A DNA stretch of 14,514 bases from Deinococcus sp. Its GTDB lineage: Bacteria; Deinococcota; Deinococci; Deinococcales; Deinococcaceae. Each line of letters starts with the position of its first letter. Within the stretch, counting starts at the first letter, position 1. Below are positions 9,202 through 14,514 of the stretch, piece after piece. Where the stretch lies: positions 6,340-20,853 of the forward strand of contig NZ_JAUNHK010000033.1 in the NCBI RefSeq assembly GCF_030523985.1, written 5' to 3'. The notes beneath the pieces were generated by a model that had not been told where the DNA came from, did not search any database, and worked only from the letters and a program-made list of their open reading frames with translations. A program made the translations under genes and the position numbers.

Positions 9202-9236
9202 CCGTCTGGAGGTCAAACCGTCTAAAGGTCTAACCG
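9202..9236 (+). repeat. 16-bp imperfect tandem repeat downstream of gatB
   Basis: CCGTCTGGAGGTCAAA (9202-9217) and CCGTCTAAAGGTCTAA (9218-9233) differ at three positions, and a third copy begins with CCG. It starts 16 bases after the gatB stop and precedes the palindromic element. It could be part of that element or a pair of protein-binding half sites. Confidence 0.6.
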
Positions 9237-9290
9237 CAACATCTTTCAGGCGTTTAGAGCATTCGGCAGACGAAACACTTGCGTTTTCGA

Positions 9291-9357
9291 CCCTCTCCCC
9301 TCGTGGGAGACTCGTTAGAGCTGCTTGCAGAGGGCCTCGCGCAGCGAGGGGTGAGGG
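9291..9357. repeat. Palindromic intergenic repeat element (SNR-like)
   Basis: The outer arms CCCTCTCCCCTCG (9291-9303) and CGAGGGGTGAGGG (9345-9357) pair at 12 of 13 positions. Inside are two smaller perfect hairpins: CTGC-TT-GCAG (9321-9330), and CCTCGC-GCA-GCGAGG (9335-9349), which competes with the outer right arm. This compact nested structure resembles the small noncoding repeats described for D. radiodurans, but copy number cannot be seen from one window. It may also serve as a 3' element for gatB. The rest of 9186-9411 shows no gene I can support. Confidence 0.6.
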
Positions 9358-9411
9358 GGCGTCCAGACCAATTTTTTCTGTCCAACGTTCTCGACCTGCC
9401 ACGGGGCAACC

Positions 9412-10059
9412 GTGAACCGCTGGCGCACCCCCGCCCTCGTCGCGCAGGCCGCCTACGTGCTGGCGTCGTTTGGTGTCACGGCCTATACGCTGCTGCCGGG
9501 GCTGAACGAGGGCACGGTGATTTCGGCGCTGCGCTCACTGCTGGCGGGGCTGGTGGGCGCGTGGTGGGCGGTCGTCTTCGGGCGCTACGTGCAGGGGCAA
9601 GCCACGCCCGACACCGACGGCACCCTCCGCGCCCTCCAGGTCTTTTTTCCCTGGCTGACCGCGCTGCGCCTGAGCCTGTGGCTGGTGGGGCTGCTCGCCG
9701 CCAGCGACCTGAACTGGGCCGAGGTCAACCCGGTGGCCTTTACCGCCCTGCAAACCCTGGCGCTGGCCTACGCGCTCGCCAAAAATGCCGTGTACGGCAC
9801 ACTGGCCCGCTTTGCCGCCAACCCGCAAAGCACGCTGGGCCGCCTGCGTCTGGGCCAGTGGCTCAATCTCGCCGCGCCGCTGGCCCTGGCGATTGGCGTG
9901 ATCAACGTGGTGCCGATGCGCGGCCTGGGGCAAGGCCAGGACCCCGGCGTCCTGCTGATGTATGGCGGCTACGCGGTGCTCGACCTGCTGGCGCTGGGCC
10001 TGAGCCTGCTGGCGCTGCGAGAGATGCCCGGAGCGGAACCGTCGGAGCGAGCGCCATGA
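9412..10059 (+). CDS. Uncharacterised six-helix membrane protein
   Basis: From a GTG start the protein is 215 residues and almost entirely hydrophobic. Likely membrane helices lie at about residues 8-28, 38-58, 76-98, 107-125, 149-168 and 180-203. The motif content is low: an Arg-rich loop at 141-147 (TLGRLRL) and a short Gly-Gln loop at 171-177. I do not recognise the family and see no transporter signature. The start is the weakest point: there is neither a TANNNT hexamer nor a good Shine-Dalgarno site before it, though no better start fits the first helix. The PfkB kinase gene follows 46 bases later with its own promoter-like hexamer. Confidence 0.7.
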   Translation: MNRWRTPALVAQAAYVLASFGVTAYTLLPGLNEGTVISALRSLLAGLVGAWWAVVFGRYVQGQATPDTDGTLRALQVFFPWLTALRLSLWLVGLLAASDLNWAEVNPVAFTALQTLALAYALAKNAVYGTLARFAANPQSTLGRLRLGQWLNLAAPLALAIGVINVVPMRGLGQGQDPGVLLMYGGYAVLDLLALGLSLLALREMPGAEPSERAP

Positions 10060-10088
10060 GGGGATACCTGCCCCCCGACCGCCCTTGC

Positions 10089-10094
10089 TATCCT
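10089..10094 (+). promoter_or_regulatory. Probable -10 element of the PfkB-family kinase gene
   Basis: TATCCT, identical to the hexamer before gatB, lies 11 bases before the ATG. That is farther than in the other genes, so the transcript would have a leader of only a few bases. Confidence 0.4.
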
Positions 10095-10105
10095 GTGGCC
10101 CACGC

Positions 10106-11071
10106 ATGACAGACGCCTCTTCCTCGGCTTTGCTGGTGTCTCTGGGCGACCTCGCCTGGGACGTGCTGGCCAAGCCCGATACCCTGCTGCTTCCGGGCGG
10201 CGACACCACCGGACGGCTGGAACTTTCGGGCGGGGGCAGCGCCGCCAACCTCGCGGTCTGGGCGGCCCGGCTGGGCACCCCCACCACCTTCGTCGGCAAG
10301 ATAGGCCGTGACCGCTTTGGCGAACTGGCAACTGCCGAACTGGAAGCCGAAGGGGTGCGGGCCGCCGTGATCGCCAGCGAGCAGCACCCGACGGGCGTGA
10401 TTCTGGCGCTGATAGACCGCCGGGGCCAGCGGGCCATGCTGACCGGGCAGGGGGCCGACTGGGAACTGCTGCCCGCTGAACTGCCCCGCGAGGTGCTGTC
10501 GGGGGCCGGGCACCTGCACCTGACCGCCTGGAGCCTCTTTCGTGACCCGCCCCGCGCCGCCGCGCTCGAAGCCGCCCGCGTTGCCAAAGCCGCCGGAGCG
10601 ACCCTCAGCCTCGACCCCGGCAGCTTTCAGATGATTCAGCAACTGGGCCGCGAACAGTTTCTGCACATCGTGGACGATGTCCCGTTCGACCTGATTTTTC
10701 CCAACGACGACGAAGCCTTCGCCATGAGCGGGCAGCAGGAGCACGGCGCGGCGCTCGACTGGCTGCGTGAGCGCTACCCGCAGGCGCTGGTGGTGCTGAA
10801 GATGGACGAAGACGGCGCCCTGCTTGAAGGCCCGCAGACGCCCCGCGTGCATGTGCCTGCCACCCGTGACCGACTGGTGGACGCCACCGGAGCCGGAGAC
10901 GCCTTCGGGGGCGCTTTCCTGTCGCAGTGGCTGACCCACCGGAACGCCGAAGCCGCCGCCAGAGTCGCCGTGCAGGTGGGCGGCTGGGTGGTGTCGCACT
11001 TCGGCGCCCGTCCGCCCGCCGATGCAAACCTGCACAGTCGCCTGAGCGCCGCTGGTGTCAAACTCTCCTGA
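10106..11071 (+). CDS. PfkB (ribokinase) family carbohydrate or nucleoside kinase
   Basis: This cytoplasmic kinase has 321 residues and transfers phosphate from ATP to a hydroxymethyl group of a sugar, nucleoside or vitamin. The first family signature is GGGSAANLAVWAARLG at about residues 42-57, followed by FVGKIGRDRFG. The second signature, DATGAGDAFGGAFL, has the catalytic base Asp265. SLDPGSFQMI and FPNDDEAFAMSG match the middle of ribokinase-like enzymes. The substrate cannot be told from sequence. The ATG at 10106 is chosen over an upstream in-frame TTG at 10085 because the promoter hexamer TATCCT lies between them. mltG follows 25 bases downstream with a Shine-Dalgarno site, so the two are probably one transcript. 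Confidence 0.9.
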   Translation: MTDASSSALLVSLGDLAWDVLAKPDTLLLPGGDTTGRLELSGGGSAANLAVWAARLGTPTTFVGKIGRDRFGELATAELEAEGVRAAVIASEQHPTGVILALIDRRGQRAMLTGQGADWELLPAELPREVLSGAGHLHLTAWSLFRDPPRAAALEAARVAKAAGATLSLDPGSFQMIQQLGREQFLHIVDDVPFDLIFPNDDEAFAMSGQQEHGAALDWLRERYPQALVVLKMDEDGALLEGPQTPRVHVPATRDRLVDATGAGDAFGGAFLSQWLTHRNAEAAARVAVQVGGWVVSHFGARPPADANLHSRLSAAGVKLS

Positions 11072-11096
11072 GTCTGCTTTTCCCCTGAGGTAATTT

Positions 11097-12128
11097 ATGA
11101 CGACCCTTTCACCCAAACGCGGCCTGCCCCTGTGGGCCTCCATTTTGCTGGCCCTCATTGTGCTGGGACTGCTCGCCGCGCTGGGCGCCTTCCTGTATTT
11201 CCGCAGCCTGTTCGGGGCAGCGGGCGGCCCGGCCTACACCCTCGAAGTTGCCAAGGGCGAAACCGTCTCCCAAATCGGCCGCGAGTTGCAGGACAAGGGC
11301 ATCGTCAAAGACGCCCGCATCTTCCGCTATGTCATGGGCCAGACCGGGGTGGCGAGCCGCCTCAAGGAAGGCGCGTATGACCTCAACGGCAACATGACCG
11401 TAGACCAAGTGGTCAAGACGCTGGACGGCCCGGCGCGTATTCCGGTGGTCAACGTGACCATTCCCGAGGGGCGGCGCATCAAGGACCTGCCCGCCATCTT
11501 CGAGAAAGCCGGATTCGACAAGGCCGCCATCGCAGCGGCACTGAACGACCCGACCTTCAGCACCTACGCCAACGGCAAGCAGAAGAACCTCGAAGGCTTC
11601 GTGTTTCCGGCGACCTACGAATTCCGGCCCAAGGACAGCGCCACAGAAATCGTGAAAAAGATGGTGGCCCGCATGGAAACCGAGTTCACGCCCGAAAACG
11701 TCGCCAAGGCCGGGGCGCTGGGCCTGAGCGTGCGCGACTGGGTGATTCTGGCGAGCATGGTGCAGGCCGAGGCCGCCAACAACGGCGAAATGCCCATCAT
11801 CGCCGGAGTGTTTCTCAATCGCCTGCGCGACGGCATCGCCCTGGGCAGCGACCCCACGGTGGCCTACGGCCTGGGCAAAGACCTGCCCGAACTCGACCGG
11901 AGCGCGGGCGACTTCAAGATCGACACGCCCTACAGCACCTACACCCGCCAGGGCCTCCCGGCTGGCCCCATCAACAACCCTGGGACGCCCGCCTTGCAGA
12001 GTGTCCTGAACGCCCAGCGGCAACTGGCCGACGGACGCGACGCCCTGTACTTCCTGCACGCGGGCGGCAAAATCTACGTGAACCACACCTACGCCGAGCA
12101 CCTGCGGGACAACGACCTGTACCGCTGA
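11097..12128 (+). CDS. mltG: Endolytic murein transglycosylase MltG (YceG-like)
   Basis: MltG cleaves nascent glycan strands at the membrane and is thought to set their length during peptidoglycan synthesis. The 343-residue protein begins with a basic stretch and one membrane helix at about residues 12-36. A LysM-like region follows (TLEVAKGETVSQIGRELQDKG), then the catalytic domain. The expected active-site glutamate is Glu225 in ILASMVQAEA. The other family blocks are present: GVFLNRL, GSDPTVAYGLG, TPYSTYTRQGLPAGPINNPG, and HAGGKIYVNHTYAEHL near the C-terminus. TGAGG six bases before the ATG is a Shine-Dalgarno site, in contrast with most genes here. It is probably expressed with the upstream kinase. 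In many bacteria mltG is next to the Holliday junction resolvase gene yqgF or to tmk, which are not seen here. Confidence 0.95.
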   Translation: MTTLSPKRGLPLWASILLALIVLGLLAALGAFLYFRSLFGAAGGPAYTLEVAKGETVSQIGRELQDKGIVKDARIFRYVMGQTGVASRLKEGAYDLNGNMTVDQVVKTLDGPARIPVVNVTIPEGRRIKDLPAIFEKAGFDKAAIAAALNDPTFSTYANGKQKNLEGFVFPATYEFRPKDSATEIVKKMVARMETEFTPENVAKAGALGLSVRDWVILASMVQAEAANNGEMPIIAGVFLNRLRDGIALGSDPTVAYGLGKDLPELDRSAGDFKIDTPYSTYTRQGLPAGPINNPGTPALQSVLNAQRQLADGRDALYFLHAGGKIYVNHTYAEHLRDNDLYR

Positions 12129-12140
12129 GGGTTGAGAGTG

Positions 12141-12186
12141 GAGGGTAGAGGGTGAGGAGCGAAAAGCTTCCTTACTCTCTACCCTC
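12141..12186. terminator. Long purine-rich hairpin between convergent mltG and the alpha/beta hydrolase
   Basis: GAGGGTAGAGGGTGAGGAGC (12141-12160) pairs with 12166-12186 around a GAAAA loop. The stem is about 20 bp with two G-T wobbles and one bulge. It lies 12 bases after the mltG stop and 20 bases before the stop of the converging gene. No T-tract follows. Structure is certain; use as a terminator is likely from position. Confidence 0.65.
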
Positions 12187-12206
12187 TGCCCTTTACCCTC
12201 CGTTCT

Positions 12207-13046
12207 TCACCCTTCCAGAAACGCCAGCAACTCCTGATTGACCCGCAGCGCCTCGTCGCGCATCACCCAGTGGGTCGCTTTCGGGAACTTGATGGTTTTC
12301 AGGTTCGGCACCCACTTGCCCAGGTCGTCGGCCAGTTCCGGCACCAGCGCCATGTCCTTTTCGCCCCACAGCAGCAGGGTGGGCGCAGCGACGTGGCGGC
12401 CTTTGACGTTACCGAAGCGAATCAGGGCGCGGTAGTAGTTCAGCATGGCGGTGGCGGCACCGGGCTGCGTCCAAGCCGCGTGGTAGAGCTTCATGTCTGC
12501 CTCGCTGTAGCTGCCTGCCCGTGCCCCCCCCAGCGCCCAGCGGCCAAAGGGCACCAGCAGGCGCTCGGGCAACCAGGGCAACTGGAAAAAACCCACGTAC
12601 CAAGACCGCTTTTTCTGCTCGGGACGGCGCAATTCCCGCCCAAAGGCGCCGGGGTGTGGGGCGTTGAGAATCGCCAGCCGCTCCACTACATCGGGCCGCG
12701 AGATGGCGACCGCCCAGGCAATCACGCCGCCCCAGTCGTGGCCGACGATGTGGGCACGGTCATGGCCCAGGTCACGAATCAGCGCCGCTACGTCGCCTAC
12801 CAGTGTTTCGATCCGGTAGCTCTCCACCCCCAGCGGCTTTTCGCTGAGGCCATAGCCGCGCAGGTCGGGCGCGACCACCCGGAATCCGGCGCGGGCCAGC
12901 GGCCCGATTTGACGGTCCCAGGCGTGCCAGAACTCGGGAAAGCCATGCAGCAACAAGACCAGGGGGCCACCTTCCGGCCCGGCCTCGGCGCAGTGCAGCC
13001 GCACGCCGCCTGCCAAGCGCTCGGTGTGGACGATTTCGGTAGACAT
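12207..13046 (-). CDS. Alpha/beta hydrolase, epoxide hydrolase-like
   Basis: The protein has 279 residues from the ATG at 13046. The nucleophile elbow is GHDWGG, with Asp104 in place of the serine of esterases, placing it with soluble epoxide hydrolases and dehalogenases. The oxyanion motif HGFPE begins at His34. DLRGYGLSEKP precedes the elbow, and a cap domain follows (the segment around GGARAGSYSEADMKLYHAAW). The late part carries the acid residue in LLLWGEKDMALVPEL and the catalytic histidine in ATHWVMRDEALRVNQEL. The family opens epoxide rings with water through an alkyl-enzyme intermediate; the natural substrate is unknown. An upstream TTG would add three residues, but TATTGT sits five bases before the ATG. 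It is divergent from yebC. Confidence 0.88.
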   Translation of the reverse strand: MSTEIVHTERLAGGVRLHCAEAGPEGGPLVLLLHGFPEFWHAWDRQIGPLARAGFRVVAPDLRGYGLSEKPLGVESYRIETLVGDVAALIRDLGHDRAHIVGHDWGGVIAWAVAISRPDVVERLAILNAPHPGAFGRELRRPEQKKRSWYVGFFQLPWLPERLLVPFGRWALGGARAGSYSEADMKLYHAAWTQPGAATAMLNYYRALIRFGNVKGRHVAAPTLLLWGEKDMALVPELADDLGKWVPNLKTIKFPKATHWVMRDEALRVNQELLAFLEG

Positions 13047-13051
13047 GACCC

Positions 13052-13057
13052 ACAATA
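13052..13057 (-). promoter_or_regulatory. -10 element of the epoxide hydrolase-like gene (leaderless)
   Basis: TATTGT on the minus strand is followed by five bases (GGGTC) and the ATG. It lies 24 bases from the -10 of yebC on the other strand, so the two promoters are back to back. Confidence 0.5.
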
Positions 13058-13081
13058 CCCGCCGCTAACGCGCCTGCGCGC

Positions 13082-13087
13082 TAGAAT
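13082..13087 (+). promoter_or_regulatory. -10 element of yebC (leadered)
   Basis: TAGAAT matches TATAAT at five of six positions. Transcription would start near 13094, giving a leader of about 65 bases that ends in an AT-rich patch and GAGGAG (13145-13150), ten bases before the ATG. This contrasts with the leaderless neighbours. Confidence 0.5.
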
Positions 13088-13159
13088 GCGCCCCGCTGCC
13101 GCCCCCCAGCGTGAGCGGGCGCAAAAACACATTTATTTATTTTCGAGGAGAACTGAACA

Positions 13160-13885
13160 ATGGCCGGTCATAGCAAGTGGGCGCAAATCAAGCGCAAAAA
13201 GGGAGCCAACGACAAGAAACGCAGCGCGATGTACTCCAAGCACATCCGCGCCATTCAGGCCGCCGTGCGTGCCGGGGGCAGCGGTGACCCCGCCGCCAAC
13301 CTGAGCCTGAAAAACGCGATTGCCGCCGCCAAAACCGACACGGTGCCCAACGACAACATCGAAAACGCCATCAAGCGTGCGGTGGGCGCGGGCGAAGGCG
13401 CCGCCGACTACAAAGAGCAGACCTACGAAGGCTACGGCCCCGGCGGCACCGCCATTTTCATCGAGACGCTGACCGACAACGTCAACCGCACCGTGGCCGA
13501 CATTCGCGCCGTGTTCAACAAGCGCGGCGGTTCCTTGGGCAACAGCGGCAGCGTGGCGTGGCAGTTCGAGAAAAAGGGCATCGTCCTGATTCGGGACACC
13601 AGCGAGGCCGCGCAGGAAGTCGCCATCGAGAACGGGGCCGAGGACATTCAGGAATCCGAGGAGGGGTTGGAAATCAGCACCGCCCCTGCCGACCTCTACG
13701 CCGTGCAAGACGCCCTGAGCGCTGCCGGGTACGCCGTCGAGAGCGGTCAAATCACCATGCTGCCCACCAACACGGTGGCGGTGAGCGGCGACGACGCCCG
13801 CAAGCTCGAAACCCTCATCGAGTACCTCGAAGAACTCGACGACGTGCAAAACGTCTACAGCAACGCCGAGTTTCCCGAGGAATAA
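13160..13885 (+). CDS. yebC: YebC/PmpR (TACO1) family protein
   Basis: The 241-residue protein has the normal family length and opens with MAGHSKWAQIKRKKGAND, the diagnostic N-terminus. YEGYGPGGTAIFIETLTDN, the segment NKRGGSLGNSGSVAWQFEKK and the acidic C-terminal domain (EYLEELDDVQNVYSNAEFPEE) follow. YebC proteins were long called transcriptional regulators. Newer work on bacterial members and mitochondrial TACO1 places them at the ribosome, relieving stalls at proline-rich stretches. I favour the translation role. The start has a clear GAGGAG ten bases upstream and a leader of about 65 bases, so this gene is efficiently translated by the standard route. ispF follows 35 bases later with its own -10 element. 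The usual ruvC neighbour is absent. Confidence 0.96.
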   Translation: MAGHSKWAQIKRKKGANDKKRSAMYSKHIRAIQAAVRAGGSGDPAANLSLKNAIAAAKTDTVPNDNIENAIKRAVGAGEGAADYKEQTYEGYGPGGTAIFIETLTDNVNRTVADIRAVFNKRGGSLGNSGSVAWQFEKKGIVLIRDTSEAAQEVAIENGAEDIQESEEGLEISTAPADLYAVQDALSAAGYAVESGQITMLPTNTVAVSGDDARKLETLIEYLEELDDVQNVYSNAEFPEE

Positions 13886-13908
13886 CGCGGCGGGGGGCAG
13901 GCCCGGTT

Positions 13909-13914
13909 TATTCT
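13909..13914 (+). promoter_or_regulatory. -10 element of ispF (leaderless)
   Basis: TATTCT is followed by six bases (CACCCC) and the ATG. No Shine-Dalgarno site lies between the hexamer and the start, so ispF can be transcribed apart from yebC. Confidence 0.55.
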
Positions 13915-13920
13915 CACCCC

Positions 13921-14418
13921 ATGTCTGTCCCGCTTTCCTCTTCCTTGCCTTACCGCATCGGGTACGGCGAAGACGCCCACCGCCTCGCTCCGGGACTTTC
14001 CCTGGTGCTGGGCGGTGTTTCTATTCCCTCCGAGCGCGGCGCGGTGGCCCATTCGGACGGAGACGCGGCGCTGCATACCGTGGCGGACGCGCTGCTCTCT
14101 AGCCTCGCGCTGGGCGACATCGGGCAGTATTTCCCCGACACCGCCGCCGAGTGGCAGGGCATGGACTCGCGGGTCATCGTGGAGCGGGCGCTGGCACTGG
14201 TGCGCGAACGTGGCTACGCTCCGGTCAACCTGGCGCTGGTAATTACCCTCGACCGACCCAAGCTGGGGCCGCTGCGGGCCGAGATTGCCGCGTCGGTGGC
14301 CCGGTTGCTGGGGCTGCCGCAGAGCGAAGTGGGCGTCAGCTTCAAGACCTCCGAGGGGCTGGCCCCCGACCATGTGCAGGCGCGGGCGACGGTGCTGCTG
14401 GCCCGGCAAAACGCCTGA
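13921..14418 (+). CDS. ispF: 2-C-methyl-D-erythritol 2,4-cyclodiphosphate synthase
   Basis: IspF makes the cyclic diphosphate of the MEP pathway from CDP-methylerythritol 2-phosphate, releasing CMP, on the way to isopentenyl diphosphate. In Deinococcus this supplies carotenoids and menaquinone. The protein is 165 residues, a typical length, with a ten-residue N-terminal extension relative to E. coli. The divalent-metal ligands are Asp18 and His20 in GYGEDAHRL and His52 in AHSDGDAALH. GDIGQYFPDTAAEWQGMDS forms the flexible loop region, and SFKTSEGL near the C-terminus matches the CDP-binding TTTE/KTSE block. The leaderless promoter fixes the start. A metallophosphatase gene begins two bases after the stop, suggesting co-transcription. 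No ispD is fused or adjacent. Confidence 0.97.
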   Translation: MSVPLSSSLPYRIGYGEDAHRLAPGLSLVLGGVSIPSERGAVAHSDGDAALHTVADALLSSLALGDIGQYFPDTAAEWQGMDSRVIVERALALVRERGYAPVNLALVITLDRPKLGPLRAEIAASVARLLGLPQSEVGVSFKTSEGLAPDHVQARATVLLARQNA

Positions 14419-14420
14419 GC

Positions 14421-14514
14421 ATGTCACCGCTGGCCTACGACATCGTGGGGGACGTGCATGGCTGCGCCGACGAACTGCGCGACCTGCTCGGCGTGCTGGG
14501 CTACCGCCTGCGCA
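14421..14514 (+). CDS. Metallophosphatase, PrpE-like (partial, C-terminus off the window)
   Basis: Only 31 codons are present before the window ends. They read MSPLAYDIVGDVHGCADEL and continue into a leucine-rich helix. GDVHGC is the first metal-binding block (GDxHG) of calcineurin-like phosphoesterases, and the arrangement DIVGDVHGCADEL at the very N-terminus is typical of PrpE-like diadenosine tetraphosphatases and bacterial PPP-type serine/threonine phosphatases. The ATG is two bases after the ispF stop, so it should be translated from the same message. Which phosphatase subtype it is depends on sequence beyond the window. Confidence 0.8.
   Translation, partial: MSPLAYDIVGDVHGCADELRDLLGVLGYRLR

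Overview
The window is a dense, high-GC bacterial chromosome segment from a Deinococcus, most likely D. radiodurans or a close relative. The genus call rests on three things: the protein flavour (SpeA, GatB, IspF and YebC with Deinococcus-like N-termini); a recurrent TANNNT hexamer 5-7 bases before start codons, as on the leaderless mRNAs common in this genus; and a palindromic intergenic repeat like the small noncoding repeats known from D. radiodurans. I could not run a database search, so the species is an inference from memory. The content is mostly housekeeping. I see no phage, transposase, CRISPR array, rRNA or tRNA, and no convincing undescribed multi-gene system.

Left part (1-2603): the 5' part of an MNT-type nucleotidyltransferase gene runs leftward off the edge. 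Divergent from it, ridA and acpS overlap by four bases (ATGA). Then come a KH/R3H RNA-binding protein (Jag/KhpB type) with its own promoter and, beyond a strong intergenic inverted repeat, prmC (release-factor glutamine methyltransferase).

Centre-left (2604-6636): speA (biosynthetic arginine decarboxylase) has a leader of about 120 bases and a Shine-Dalgarno site, and ends in a textbook hairpin plus T-tract. Next, on the minus strand, lie a decayed gene of about 310 bases, a 74-residue two-helix membrane protein and an unrecognised 162-residue protein. A glyoxalase-II-like metallo-beta-lactamase is divergent from the last of these.

Centre-right (6637-12206): a response regulator fused to a SARP/BTAD-type output module is transcribed away from gatB (amidotransferase subunit B for Asn-tRNA/Gln-tRNA synthesis). 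After gatB come a 16-bp tandem repeat and a palindromic repeat element, then a six-helix membrane protein, a PfkB-family sugar or nucleoside kinase and mltG (peptidoglycan lytic transglycosylase).

Right end (12207-14514): an epoxide-hydrolase-like alpha/beta hydrolase on the minus strand is divergent from yebC. Then come ispF (MEP isoprenoid pathway) and the first 31 codons of a PrpE-like metallophosphatase.

The most noteworthy signals lie between and within the genes. They are the near-uniform leaderless promoter architecture, polypurine-armed hairpins closing several transcription units, several short tandem duplications of 12-18 bp (some in-frame inside essential enzymes), and the pseudogene downstream of speA.
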